A stretch of DNA of 64,000 bases, taken from contig NZ_JACHBZ010000001.1 in the NCBI RefSeq assembly GCF_014200575.1, positions 558,001-622,000 of the forward strand, in the 5' to 3' direction. The position numbers and the translations under genes were made by a program. Of the stretch, positions 1-9,117 are shown one piece after another; the first letter of the stretch is position 1; every line of letters starts with the position of its first letter. The DNA comes from Mucilaginibacter saanensis (GTDB taxonomy: Bacteria > Bacteroidota > Bacteroidia > Sphingobacteriales > Sphingobacteriaceae). Below the pieces are notes generated by a model, which saw only the letters and a program-made list of their open reading frames with translations, ran no database searches and was not told where the DNA came from.

Positions 1-488
1 CTGGGCGTTACCGCATTCTGATCGGCATCATTGGCCATAAGCGACAAAATAAGCGACAATGCATTTTTAATGATGATGTGCTGATAGCTGCCTTTTCTTT
101 TGTTTTCGGCAATTATAAGGTCCATTAACTGACCAACCTGTTGTTTGCCATTGCCTGTCAACGCTGTTTTATGATAGCTTGACGATATGCGCGTAAAAAC
201 CTGTTTAAAATCTTCGTCCATTAAAAAATCATGAAAAAAGCCTTCGTGAAATTTAATGATACAGATGGTGCATTTTTCCTGGAAGATAAAAAAATGGTTG
301 TCGTTAGGAGCCAGGATAAACAGATCGCCTTTTTGGTAATTATAACTACACCCATTAACTATATGCTGACCTTTGCCCCGTATAATGTATTGCAGTTCAA
401 AATGAGTATGCTTGTGCACAGGTAAATGCCATTCATTTTTTATCACAAAGTCGATATCGAGTTTTTGGGTAAGGTTCCTGATATGCAT
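1..488 (-). CDS. AraC-family regulator, N-terminal part (cut by window edge)
   Basis: The minus-strand frame is open from an ATG at 488 to the window edge, about 162 residues. It reads as the sugar-binding cupin half of an AraC-type activator: an HTHFELQYIIRGKG stretch with paired histidines (about residues 22-35), then a GDLFILAPNDNHFF jelly-roll strand typical of AraC_binding domains, then helical linker sequence. The DNA-binding HTH half lies outside the window, so the effector class cannot be told. It is divergent from the YCII gene, about 200 bp away. The fold is read from motif and hydrophobic pattern only. Confidence 0.8.
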   Translation of the reverse strand, partial: MHIRNLTQKLDIDFVIKNEWHLPVHKHTHFELQYIIRGKGQHIVNGCSYNYQKGDLFILAPNDNHFFIFQEKCTICIIKFHEGFFHDFLMDEDFKQVFTRISSSYHKTALTGNGKQQVGQLMDLIIAENKRKGSYQHIIIKNALSLILSLMANDADQNAVTP

Positions 489-686
489 TGCCGAAAATTA
501 CAATTTTATTCCCTTGCTAAAGTCCTTATATAATTTGAATTTTAGTATAGCTGTTTTAACTATTTGATTTAACTTGTAAATGTTTAACCGGCGCTAATCG
601 TATTTTTTAAAAAGATATTTACCAGATTGTCCAATTTAAAACCCCGTGATCGTCATTGGGTTTTTAACAGTAAAACTTAACCGAAA

Positions 687-1028
687 ATGAAAGATTTTTT
701 ATTTGTATTCAGAAATGATGCGCAGACGATGACTTCGGGCTCACCTGAAGAAATGCAGGCCCTTACCAAGCGATGGATGGATTGGATTGGTAGTATTGCA
801 GCTCAAAATAAATTAACCAGCCACGGTAACCGTTTGGCGCATGGTGGTAAAGTAGTACGCCCCGATAATATAATAACCGATGGGCCTTATACCGAAATTA
901 AAGAGTTGGTTGGCGGATATAGCATTGTTAAAGCCGATACCCTTGAAGAGGCGGCAGAACTGGCTAAAGGCTGCCCTATTTTGACACTTGGCGGCAATGT
1001 GGAAGTACGGGAAATTAGTGTAATGTAA
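687..1028 (+). CDS. YCII/DGPF-domain protein
   Basis: A 113-residue protein of the YCII-related (DGPF) family, a small ferredoxin-like alpha/beta fold. The family signature is seen as DGPYTEIKELVGGYSIVKAD at residues 65-84, followed by a LEEAAELAKGCP helix. Biochemical function is unknown for most members. The gene sits directly before a long ECF sigma factor; such DGPF-ECF pairing is the described hallmark of ECF42 sigma factors, so the protein is probably the target or partner of that sigma factor. A hairpin follows the stop codon. The ATG at 687 is the only sensible start. Confidence 0.88.
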   Translation: MKDFLFVFRNDAQTMTSGSPEEMQALTKRWMDWIGSIAAQNKLTSHGNRLAHGGKVVRPDNIITDGPYTEIKELVGGYSIVKADTLEEAAELAKGCPILTLGGNVEVREISVM

Positions 1029-1039
1029 AGAACAATCTA

Positions 1040-1070
1040 AAAAGCCTTTATAAACGTTATAAAGGCTTTT
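1040..1070. terminator. 14-bp perfect hairpin between the YCII and sigma factor genes
   Basis: AAAAGCCTTTATAA and its exact reverse complement are separated by 3 nt (ACG). The hairpin lies 12 nt after the YCII stop and ends 7 nt before the sigma factor ATG at 1078. As a bidirectional A/T-flanked stem it can terminate the YCII transcript; folded in a read-through transcript it would also hide the sigma factor start region. Confidence 0.75.
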
Positions 1071-1077
1071 ATTGCGA

Positions 1078-2307
1078 ATGGAAGAGCAGGAATTAATACC
1101 ACATCTATTCAGAACAGAATACCGCAAAATAACTGTGGTACTCTGTAAACTTTTTGGCATTGAAAATATAGAAATAGCCGAGGATATAGCCAGTGATACT
1201 TTTTTACTGGCTTCCGAGCTATGGGGGCTTAAGGGGTTACCACAGAACCCTGCTGCATGGTTGTATACCGTGGCTAAAAATAAGGCCCGCGATTATTTAA
1301 GGCGGAATAATAATTTTAATCAAAAAATTGTTGAGCAAATAAAACTGGCATATTCCGGAACCGAAGAAATTGAGATTGACCTGTCTGACCGCAATATTGT
1401 TGACAGCCAGTTACAAATGTTATTTGCTGTTTGTCACCCCGCAATTCCGGCGGAAGCCCAGGTGGCATTGTCATTACGGATACTTTGCGGCTTTGGTATT
1501 AATGAGATTGCTGATGCTTTTTTAACCAATAAAGAAACCATTAACAAGCGGCTTTTCAGGGCTAAAGAGAAACTGCGGATTGAAAAAGTGAAAATTGAAT
1601 TTCCGGGCGAGGCCGAGATCAGCAGGCGGCTTGAAACTGTTTTAACTACCTTGTATCTGCTTTTTAATGAAGGCTATTATTCTTCCAATCAGGATGTTAC
1701 GCTGCGACAGGATTTGTGCCTGGAGGCCATGAGGCTAACTCATCTGCTCATTGAAAATAAGTCAACAAATCTGCCTTTTGTAAATGCCTTACTCTCATTA
1801 ATGTGCTTTCATGCATCGCGTTTTGAGGCCCGGGTTAATAATAATGGCGAAACCATTTTATACCAGGATCAGGATACCGGCCTGTGGAACCAGGAGCTCA
1901 TACATAAAGGCGAGCATTTTTTAAACCAGGCATCGCAAGGGAATGCCATTTCAAAATATCACATAGAGGCTGGCATCGCCTATTGGCACACCATTAAAGC
2001 CGATACCAACGAAAAGTGGGAGAGTATTTTACAACTATACAATCAGTTGTTGTTGATAGAGTACTCACAAATTGCAGCGCTTAACCGCACCTATGCACTT
2101 GCAAAGGCCAATGGCAAAGCCGAGGCCATTATTGAGGCCGAGAAGCTAAATCTAAACAATAACCATCTTTATTATTCGCTTTTGGGCGAGCTGTATACTG
2201 AGGTAGATAACTCGAAGGCTATTGCCTGTTTTGAAACAGCATTTACGCTTGCAAAGTCAACCGCCGACAAGGTGCTTATCACCAAAAAGATACAACGGTT
2301 GCAATAG
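1078..2307 (+). CDS. ECF RNA polymerase sigma factor with long C-terminal extension (ECF42-like)
   Basis: About 409 residues, roughly twice a classical ECF sigma. Residues 8-75 form the sigma-2 region (helix with EDIASDTFLLASELW, then NPAAWLYTVAKNKARDYLRR). Residues about 120-175 form the sigma-4 HTH (LRILCGFGINEIADAFLTN). The remaining 230 residues are a helical TPR-like extension (DUF6596-type) with RLTHLL, NALLSLMCFHASR and an ALNRTYALAKANG repeat. No anti-sigma gene is present, fitting ECF42, where the extension is thought to control activity. An in-frame TTG at 1072 would add two residues; the ATG at 1078 is preferred. The YCII gene immediately upstream is its expected partner. Confidence 0.87.
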   Translation: MEEQELIPHLFRTEYRKITVVLCKLFGIENIEIAEDIASDTFLLASELWGLKGLPQNPAAWLYTVAKNKARDYLRRNNNFNQKIVEQIKLAYSGTEEIEIDLSDRNIVDSQLQMLFAVCHPAIPAEAQVALSLRILCGFGINEIADAFLTNKETINKRLFRAKEKLRIEKVKIEFPGEAEISRRLETVLTTLYLLFNEGYYSSNQDVTLRQDLCLEAMRLTHLLIENKSTNLPFVNALLSLMCFHASRFEARVNNNGETILYQDQDTGLWNQELIHKGEHFLNQASQGNAISKYHIEAGIAYWHTIKADTNEKWESILQLYNQLLLIEYSQIAALNRTYALAKANGKAEAIIEAEKLNLNNNHLYYSLLGELYTEVDNSKAIACFETAFTLAKSTADKVLITKKIQRLQ

Positions 2308-2381
2308 TTTTTGATCAATAACCGGCCTGTCCTGTAGTCTTTGTCTTTTTGTGTAAACTGAGATAACGACAAGTTAGTTTG

Positions 2382-2756
2382 TTACGATTCAAAGTAGGTT
2401 ACCGGTTCAAGATCATTCAGTTCCAGTTCAGTAAATAACCTTGAGCGGATGATAAAGCGGATGCCCATAGGAATCTCTAACGAGAAGCTGGAACCCCGGC
2501 CTGGCGTAACGTCAAGGGTAAGATGGGTATGTTTCCAGTATTCAAACTGGTCAATGCTCATAAAAAACTCACAGCCATAAACCTCGCCTATTTTAACATC
2601 ACTGCTGCCTATCTTAAATTCGCCTTTTTCAAAACACATGGGCGATGAACCGTCGCAACAGCCGCCGCTCTGGTGAAACATCAGCTCGCCAAACCTGCCA
2701 CGTAATTCGTCAATAACTTTTTCGGCGGCAGGTGTTATGGAAACTCTTTCAGTCAT
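2382..2756 (-). CDS. DUF779-family protein
   Basis: About 124 residues from the ATG at 2756 (MTERVSITPAAEKVIDELR); an upstream in-frame start would add 10 residues unlike the family. Recognised as DUF779 by the cysteine cluster HQSGGCCDGSSPMC and the C-terminal TPGRGSSFSLEIPMG. Members are small soluble proteins of unknown biochemistry, often encoded beside NAD-dependent aldehyde dehydrogenases of the ExaC/AldB type, exactly as here, where it follows the dehydrogenase on the same strand after about 65 bp. A metal-binding or redox role for the cysteines is possible but unproven. Confidence 0.85.
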   Translation of the reverse strand: MTERVSITPAAEKVIDELRGRFGELMFHQSGGCCDGSSPMCFEKGEFKIGSSDVKIGEVYGCEFFMSIDQFEYWKHTHLTLDVTPGRGSSFSLEIPMGIRFIIRSRLFTELELNDLEPVTYFES

Positions 2757-2823
2757 GGTGGTTAATTTAATGAAAAGGCGCTGCAAATGCCCAATACACT
2801 TGCAGTCGCCCTAAATTACAAGA

Positions 2824-4326
2824 CTAAAAAAAGCCCAGTTTGTTCTTATTATAGGAGATCAGCATGTTTTTAGTTTGGCGGTAATAGTTCAGCATCATTT
2901 TATGGTTTTCGCGACCAAAACCTGATTTTTTGTACCCGCCGAATGGTGCATGAGCAGGATAGGCATGATAGCAGTTTACCCAAACGCGGCCCGCTTGTAT
3001 GGCTCGCGGCACCTGGTAAATTTCGTGGGCATCGCGGGTCCACACGCCTGCGCCAAGACCATATAGCGTGTCGTTGGCAATAGCAATAGCCTCCTCCGTG
3101 GTTTTAAAAGTAGTTACCGATACCACGGGGCCAAATATTTCCTCCTGAAAAATGCGCATTTTGTTGTGCCCCTTAAATATGGTAGGCTTTATATAATATC
3201 CACCACCCAGGTCGCCGCTTAGTTTTTGCGCATCGCCGCCGGCAAGCACTTCTGCACCTTCTTTTTTACCAATATCAAGGTAACTTAATATTTTTTCGTA
3301 CTGATCATTGGAGGCCTGTGCACCCATCATGGTATCTGAATCAAGCGGGTCGCCCATTTTAATGGCATTAGTGCGTGCCAGAACCCGCTCTATAAACTTG
3401 TCATAAATGTTTTCATGCACCAGCATTCGTGACGGACAGGTACATACCTCGCCTTGATTAAGGGCAAACAGCACAGCTCCTTCCACGGCTTTGTCAAAAA
3501 ACTCGTCGTCGGCATCGCCCACAGATTCAAAGAATATATTGGGCGATTTACCACCCAGTTCCATAGTTACCGGTATCAGGTTTTCTGACGCGTATTGCAT
3601 AATAAGGCGACCTGTGGTGGTTTCGCCGGTAAAGGCAACCTTGTTTATTTTTGATGAGGTAGCCAAGGGCTTGCCTGCTTCGGGGCCAAAACCCGTAACT
3701 ACATTTAACACGCCTGGAGGCAGTATGTCGCCAATAAGTTCCATCAGTACCATGATGCTGGTTGGTGTTTGCTCTGCCGGTTTTACTACAGTACAACAGC
3801 CGGCGGCCAGTGCCGGTGCAATTTTCCACGTAGCCATGAGTAAAGGAAAGTTCCAGGGAATGATTTGACCAACCACACCAAGTGGTTCCTGCAGGTTAAT
3901 GCTTACAGTAAATTCGTCGTGCTCAGATATACTGCTTTCTTCGGCACGGATAGCACCGGCAAAATATCTGAAATGATCAACCACCAGCGGCAAATCTGCA
4001 GCCATGGTTTCACGGATAGCTTTGCCGTTATCAATGGTTTCAACGGTAGCCAGGTAGGATAGGTTGTCTTCCACAACCTGCGCTATTTTTAACAGCAGGT
4101 TGCTGCGCGTGGTGGCAGATGTTTTACTCCATGTTTTAAAAGCCTCCGCGGCGGCATCAACAGCGGCATCAATATCCTCTTTGGTTGAGCGTGCCGCCCT
4201 GGTAAATACTTTACCGTCAATAGGTGATATGTTATCAAAATATTCTCCTTTAACAGGTGGTACAAACTTGCCGCCAATAAAATTGTCATACTTATCCTTA
4301 AAGGATGGTCTTTTTGCTATGCTCAT
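2824..4326 (-). CDS. NAD+-dependent aldehyde dehydrogenase (ExaC/AldB type)
   Basis: About 500 residues from the ATG at 4326 ([20 protein letters not shown]); a frame open to 4401 adds 25 residues that match no family N-terminus. Signature elements: IIPWNFPL at about 156-163, the TGETTTGR nucleotide-binding loop at 233-240, catalytic Glu256 in MELGGK, and catalytic Cys295 in [11 protein letters not shown]. The GEVCTCPSR variant is typical of acetaldehyde and short-chain aldehyde dehydrogenases linked to ethanol or acetoin breakdown. It oxidises aldehydes to acids in the cytoplasm. The DUF779 gene follows, and a divergent AraC regulator starts about 160 bp upstream and probably activates it. 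Confidence 0.93.
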   Translation of the reverse strand: MSIAKRPSFKDKYDNFIGGKFVPPVKGEYFDNISPIDGKVFTRAARSTKEDIDAAVDAAAEAFKTWSKTSATTRSNLLLKIAQVVEDNLSYLATVETIDNGKAIRETMAADLPLVVDHFRYFAGAIRAEESSISEHDEFTVSINLQEPLGVVGQIIPWNFPLLMATWKIAPALAAGCCTVVKPAEQTPTSIMVLMELIGDILPPGVLNVVTGFGPEAGKPLATSSKINKVAFTGETTTGRLIMQYASENLIPVTMELGGKSPNIFFESVGDADDEFFDKAVEGAVLFALNQGEVCTCPSRMLVHENIYDKFIERVLARTNAIKMGDPLDSDTMMGAQASNDQYEKILSYLDIGKKEGAEVLAGGDAQKLSGDLGGGYYIKPTIFKGHNKMRIFQEEIFGPVVSVTTFKTTEEAIAIANDTLYGLGAGVWTRDAHEIYQVPRAIQAGRVWVNCYHAYPAHAPFGGYKKSGFGRENHKMMLNYYRQTKNMLISYNKNKLGFF

Positions 4327-4483
4327 AAAACTTTTATTTGGTTTAATTGGTAGTACTAAGTTAGCAGCCTGCACCATACACCTTTTGCACAATGCTATCA
4401 ATTACGTGCACTATTGTTCCATTTTTGTAATGAATTATAAACTGTGCTAAACTATGCCTAACTTGTTTTAAAATAAGCCTTTT

Positions 4484-5413
4484 ATGAATGAGAAAAACCT
4501 GGTATCGCCCTTTGGCCTTAGTGGCGAAAAGGAGCTTAGGACACTGGTAGAAAACCGTAAAGCTTATACCTTAAATCACTGTGAACTTAATATTTATGAA
4601 ACCTACCAGCGCAGCGAACTGGTGCCCTTGACCTTTAGCGACCTGGTAATTACCAGCATGCTCAGAGGCAAAAAGGTAATGCATTTGTTTGATAAACCCG
4701 GCTTTGATTATTTACCCGGCGAAACTGTAATTGTGCCACCAAACGTAACCATGACCATTGATTTTCCGGAGGCATCAGAAACAAACCCGTCTCAATGCAC
4801 CGCCCTGGCCATCCATCAGCAGGAAATACGTAATACGCTTGATTTTTTGAATGAGAATTATCCCCGGGCTAATCATGAGCTATGGCAGCTTAATTACCAG
4901 CAGTTTCATTTTGTTAATAATTACGAGCTGGCCCAACTCATCAATAAGCTTATCAGCATTAGTACCGGCGATGTTTTAACCAAGGATGTGCTGGCCAATT
5001 TAACCCTCAAGGAGTTACTGATCCGTATTATGCAGATGCAAAACCTGCATGTAATAAAAGACAATATGAACCAGCTATCAACCGGTAATCGCTTTGCTTA
5101 TATTCTACAATACATCAAATCGCACCTGGCCGAAAAACTAAGTATCGATGCCCTGAGCCAGATGGCTTACATGAGCAAAGCCAGTTTTTTCAGATCGTTT
5201 AAACATGAGCTTGGCGTATCACCTGTAGATTATATTATTAAGGAACGGATACAGCTGGCCAAGCAATTAATGCATAATCCTTATTGCAGCATTGCCGATG
5301 CCTGTTTTAAAGCAGGATTTAATAACCAGCATTACTTTAGCAGGGCCTTTCGTAAAATTGAGGGAACTACGCCAAGTGTTTACAAGGCCCGAACAATAAA
5401 AGTAACTAACTGA
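4484..5413 (+). CDS. AraC-family regulator next to the aldehyde dehydrogenase
   Basis: 309 residues. The N-terminal 190 form a cupin-like ligand domain (PGETVIVPPNVTMTIDFPEA). The C-terminal about 100 residues carry the double HTH: LSIDALSQMAYMSKASFFRS, then a second helix pair around SIADACFKAGFNNQHYFSRA and the closing FRKIEGTTPSVYKAR. Divergent orientation to the aldehyde dehydrogenase/DUF779 pair suggests control of that operon; the inducer is not known. It converges with the RsbQ-like hydrolase, with only 17 bp between the stop codons. Confidence 0.9.
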   Translation: MNEKNLVSPFGLSGEKELRTLVENRKAYTLNHCELNIYETYQRSELVPLTFSDLVITSMLRGKKVMHLFDKPGFDYLPGETVIVPPNVTMTIDFPEASETNPSQCTALAIHQQEIRNTLDFLNENYPRANHELWQLNYQQFHFVNNYELAQLINKLISISTGDVLTKDVLANLTLKELLIRIMQMQNLHVIKDNMNQLSTGNRFAYILQYIKSHLAEKLSIDALSQMAYMSKASFFRSFKHELGVSPVDYIIKERIQLAKQLMHNPYCSIADACFKAGFNNQHYFSRAFRKIEGTTPSVYKARTIKVTN

Positions 5414-5430
5414 TAAACCTGCTGCGGCTT

Positions 5431-6237
5431 TTATATAAATGATTTAATAGCCGCTATAACGGCCCTGGGGTTACTGATATGCGGAAAATGCCCTTTTGCA
5501 TTTAAATATTTCAATGTACTGCCCTTAATATGCTGGCTCAAATAATCGGCCACATAACTGGGTACGGCAATATCTTCTATAGTGTGTAACAGCAATACCC
5601 TTTTTTGCAGTTTGCTTAATTCTTTACGAATGTCTGATTCAAATATTACGCTGGCCACCTCTAAAGCAATGTCTGGCCTGATGGCTGACAGGGTGTAGGC
5701 AAAATGTTCGGCAAGTTCAGGCTGGTCGGGGTTATCCATAGCCACTTCCGAAAAGCCGTTTGCCCAAGCACAGTAATTACCTGCCATTACGCTATACATG
5801 CCATCTAATGCCTGCTGGGTAAAACCACCGGTATAGTCTTCAATATCATCATTTAAATATCTTGGTGATGCGCCTATAAAAACCAGGTTCGAGAAGTATT
5901 CGGGCGCTTTAATGGCGGCCAGTAAGGTAACCATGGAACTTACGGAATGAGCAACAATAATGGCGTTGTATAATTCCAGATCGGCGAGTATAGCCAGCAT
6001 ATCATCTGCATAGGCGTGCAGTATTTTATATTTGTCGGCATTATAGGCTTCCTGGTCCGAACTTCCGGCCCCCACATTATCAAACAGCACCAGGCGATAA
6101 TCGTCTTTAAAATCATCCTTAACCCAGCCCCAGGCCGTTTTGTCGGTGCCAAAGCCATGGGTAAATACAATAGTTCTGGTAGCATTCAGGTTACCCTCAA
6201 TACTTACATTATTCTTTTTTTGAATAGTTGAATTCAT
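5431..6237 (-). CDS. Alpha/beta hydrolase, RsbQ-like
   Basis: 268 residues, single-domain alpha/beta hydrolase. The oxyanion strand is FTHGFGTDKTAW (about 25-36). The nucleophile elbow reads AHSVS (Ser98), lacking both usual glycines of G-x-S-x-G but close to the GHSVG of RsbQ. The acid is the Asp in HTIEDIAVP and the base the His in KGHFPHISNP. The LFDNVGAGSSD block after the oxyanion loop also resembles RsbQ, which in Bacillus supports stress signalling by hydrolysing a small ligand and is related to strigolactone/karrikin receptors. No PAS-phosphatase partner (RsbP) is adjacent, so the ligand and role here are open. Confidence 0.85.
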   Translation of the reverse strand: MNSTIQKKNNVSIEGNLNATRTIVFTHGFGTDKTAWGWVKDDFKDDYRLVLFDNVGAGSSDQEAYNADKYKILHAYADDMLAILADLELYNAIIVAHSVSSMVTLLAAIKAPEYFSNLVFIGASPRYLNDDIEDYTGGFTQQALDGMYSVMAGNYCAWANGFSEVAMDNPDQPELAEHFAYTLSAIRPDIALEVASVIFESDIRKELSKLQKRVLLLHTIEDIAVPSYVADYLSQHIKGSTLKYLNAKGHFPHISNPRAVIAAIKSFI

Positions 6238-6413
6238 GAAATCAATAATAAATATTTTAGGCAGATGAGTGCACTAAAATAGTATTTAGCGCGAATAATA
6301 AAGGCCAATAAAAAAAATGAATAATAAGATTAAGTTAATGCCTGGGAATGTTTTGCAGTATTCTGCTCTTAGTAAGGATTTTTGTAATTTCAGCCTAAAT
6401 TAAACTTTGAGCA

Positions 6414-8549
6414 ATGAATAAAAGCAACAGTTGGCCATTATTGGCTGTGTTAACCATTTTAAGTTCGTGCATGCATAAAGATAACAAATCAACCACCGCT
6501 CCATCGGCTGATAATCCGTTCCTTACGGCAAGTAGCTTGCCTTATCAGGCCCCGGCATTTGATAAAATAAAGGATGCCGACTTTAAGCCTGCCTTAAAAG
6601 AAGGCATGAAACAGTGGCTGGAGGAGATTGATAAAATTGCTGATAACCCCGAAGCGCCCACTTTTGAAAATACCCTGGTGGCTATGGAAAAAAGCGGACA
6701 GATGTATAGCCGCGCCAATAATGTATTTGGACTACTTACCGGTGCAAATACTAACCCTGAACTGCAAAAAGTGCAGGAAGAAATTGCCCCGGAGCAAGCT
6801 GCTACCCAGGATGCCATTTACTTAAACTCTAAGCTGTTTAAACGTGTTGAAGCTGTTTATAACAGCCGTGCGGGGTTAAAGCTTGACGCTGAATCGGCAC
6901 GTTTAGCGGAGTATTACTATCAGCAGTTTGTGCTGGCGGGTGCTAAATTGTCTGATGCTGATAAGGCTAATCTCAAAAAGCTGAACGGCGAAGAGGCTAC
7001 GCTAACCGCTAAATTTACCAACCAGGTATTGGGAGCTAATAAGGCCGGCGGTGTAGTTGTTGATAGTAAAGCACAATTAGGAGGCCTTGTTGACGGTGAA
7101 ATTGACGGGCTGGCCCAAAATGCCAAGGCTAATAAGCTGGAGGGTAAATGGCTTATCTCATTACAAAACACCACACAGCAGCCTTTGCTGCAATCATTAA
7201 CAGATCGTGCGCTGCGCGAAAAACTGTTTAACGCCTCATGGATCCGGGCCGAAAAATCAGACTCAAATGATACCCGTAAATCTATTTTGCGGATAGCGCA
7301 GATCCGTGCCGAAAAGGCTAAATTAATGGGTTTTGCCAACTATGCAGTTTGGAAGCTGCAGGATCAGATGGCCAAAACGCCCGATGCCGTGAACCAGTTT
7401 TTAGCTAAACTATCATCTGCCGCTACGGCAAAGGCCAGAGCAGAGGCGGCGGATATTCAAACCTTAATTGATCAGCAAAAAGGCGGGTTTAAGCTACAGC
7501 CCTGGGATTGGAATTTTTATGCGGAACAAGTGCGTAAGCAGCGTTATAATCTGGACAATAACGAGGTTAAGCCTTATTTTGAGCTTAATAATGTATTGGT
7601 GAATGGTGTATTTTATGCAGCAACCCAGTTATATGGCATAACTTTTAAGGAACGCCATGATTTGCCGGTTTACCAAAGCGATGTACGCACATTTGAGGTG
7701 TTTGATAAGGATGGCAGCAGCATAGGCTTGTTTTATTGTGATTATTTTAAACGCGATAACAAACAAGGAGGGGCATGGATGAATAATATGGTTGGGCAGT
7801 CCAGGTTGCTGAGTACCAAACCGGTTATTTACAATGTTTGTAACTTTAACAAACCTGCCGCAGGGCAACCCGCACTGATCAGCTACAGCGATGTAACTAC
7901 CATGTTTCATGAGTTTGGACACGCCTTACATGGTTTATTTGCCAGTCAGCAATACCCCAGCTTATCATCACCTAACACCGCCCGCGATTTTGTGGAGTTC
8001 CCTTCACAATTTAACGAAAACTGGGCGCTGTACCCTGATGTGTTTAAACACTATGCCGTACATTATCAAACCAAGGCGCTGATGCCGCAAGCCCTGGTTG
8101 ATAAAATTAAAAAAGCAGCCACCTTTAATCAAGGCTATGCGCTTACTGAGGCCCTGGCTGCTGCCGAGCTCGATTTGCAATGGCATACGCTTGGCGCCAA
8201 TGCGGGTGTGCAGGATGTAGATAAGTTTGAGCTGGCTGCGCTGCAAAAAACTAATTTTTACTTACCACAGGTACCTCCGCGTTATCGTACCAGCTACTTT
8301 TTGCATATCTGGAGCAATGGTTATGCAGCCGGTTATTACGCCTACGCCTGGACCGAAATGCTTGATCACGATGCCTTTGCCTGGTTCCAGAAAAATGGCG
8401 GTCTTACCCGGGCTAACGGACAGCGTTTCCGCGATATGATATTATCGCGCGGTAACACCATTGAATATGGTAAAATGTACCGTGATTTTAGCGGCCACAA
8501 CCCCGATATTACTCCCATGCTTAAAAGCCGTGGCTTATTGCCCGAATAA
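6414..8549 (+). CDS. M3-family peptidyl-dipeptidase (Dcp-like), lipoprotein
   Basis: 711 residues. The N-terminus is a lipoprotein signal with lipobox LSSC, lipidated Cys19, so the enzyme is exported and membrane-anchored. The zinc site HEFGH at about 499-503 (TMFHEFGHALHGLF) and the downstream Glu (FVEFPSQFNENW region) are the M3 thermolysin-like signature. Length matches Dcp (about 680-710). C-terminal motifs such as PPRYRTSYFLHIWSNGYAAGYYAY are characteristic of Dcp. It removes dipeptides from peptide C-termini, probably in the periplasm for peptide nutrition. It is monocistronic, closed by a very strong hairpin. Confidence 0.94.
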   Translation: MNKSNSWPLLAVLTILSSCMHKDNKSTTAPSADNPFLTASSLPYQAPAFDKIKDADFKPALKEGMKQWLEEIDKIADNPEAPTFENTLVAMEKSGQMYSRANNVFGLLTGANTNPELQKVQEEIAPEQAATQDAIYLNSKLFKRVEAVYNSRAGLKLDAESARLAEYYYQQFVLAGAKLSDADKANLKKLNGEEATLTAKFTNQVLGANKAGGVVVDSKAQLGGLVDGEIDGLAQNAKANKLEGKWLISLQNTTQQPLLQSLTDRALREKLFNASWIRAEKSDSNDTRKSILRIAQIRAEKAKLMGFANYAVWKLQDQMAKTPDAVNQFLAKLSSAATAKARAEAADIQTLIDQQKGGFKLQPWDWNFYAEQVRKQRYNLDNNEVKPYFELNNVLVNGVFYAATQLYGITFKERHDLPVYQSDVRTFEVFDKDGSSIGLFYCDYFKRDNKQGGAWMNNMVGQSRLLSTKPVIYNVCNFNKPAAGQPALISYSDVTTMFHEFGHALHGLFASQQYPSLSSPNTARDFVEFPSQFNENWALYPDVFKHYAVHYQTKALMPQALVDKIKKAATFNQGYALTEALAAAELDLQWHTLGANAGVQDVDKFELAALQKTNFYLPQVPPRYRTSYFLHIWSNGYAAGYYAYAWTEMLDHDAFAWFQKNGGLTRANGQRFRDMILSRGNTIEYGKMYRDFSGHNPDITPMLKSRGLLPE

Positions 8550-8557
8550 GCTAATAC

Positions 8558-8611
8558 ACCCAAGTTAACGTAAAAGCGGTGCTTGCGCACCGCTTTTACG
8601 TTAACTTGGGT
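8558..8611. terminator. 25-bp perfect inverted repeat (strong terminator)
   Basis: A perfect 25-bp stem, arms 8558-8582 and 8587-8611, starting ACCCAAGTTAACG and closing with GCGGTGC around a TTGC loop. It begins 9 nt after the peptidase stop. It is unusually long for an intrinsic terminator and lacks a clear T tract. Confidence 0.8.
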
Positions 8612-8775
8612 ATTTTGATAAGAGTTCCTGAAGTTAAGCACCGACCGGAAACGTACGTTCTGGTGTATCGAAACTGAACGTGTTTGCTCGTTTTATTTAT
8701 ATAATCAATTGTAAATCAATTATATAAAATCATGGCATTTGCTTTGATGCAATTATGATCAAGCAGGAGGTTATA

Positions 8776-9102
8776 ATGAAGCACCAGAAACAATTGGAAC
8801 GGCGCACATTTTCACAGGATCGTTTCGATATATTAATAAAAAGACAAAAAAGCGGCAAAGCAACCTTTAATGAACTTACCGAGCTTGATGAAATTGTAAA
8901 TCGCGACCCCGCAATTCGCGAGAGCATTTTAGAAGAAATGCAGGCAATGGATAACCCGCCAGATACCCCCATGCAGCAAGATATACTTTATACACCGCCG
9001 GTAAAGCCCCAAACTATATTGGATAAAATCAAGAGCTTTTTAAGCCGGTTATTGATGATAACAAGTACTGGTGAATTAATTCCGGCTTATGTGGTTAAAT
9101 GA
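8776..9102 (+). CDS. Small hypothetical protein
   Basis: About 108 residues from the ATG at 8776, preferred over an in-frame ATG at 8755 because AGGAGG sits 7 nt upstream, an unusually clear Shine-Dalgarno for this phylum. The protein is charged and helical at first (KHQKQLERRTFSQDRFDILIKRQKSGKATFNELTELDEIV), then proline-rich with an amphipathic tail (ILDKIKSFLSRLLMI). The early part resembles short helical anti-sigma-like or FecR-adjacent proteins only vaguely; I do not recognise a family. It is flanked by a hairpin on the left and a convergent AraC gene 15 bp to the right. Confidence 0.6.
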   Translation: MKHQKQLERRTFSQDRFDILIKRQKSGKATFNELTELDEIVNRDPAIRESILEEMQAMDNPPDTPMQQDILYTPPVKPQTILDKIKSFLSRLLMITSTGELIPAYVVK

Positions 9103-9117
9103 ATATCGGGCGGCAGT

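Noticed and set aside
3491..4450. Plus-strand frames antisense to the aldehyde dehydrogenase
   Set aside because: Low-complexity shadow composition; the minus-strand dehydrogenase is unambiguous.
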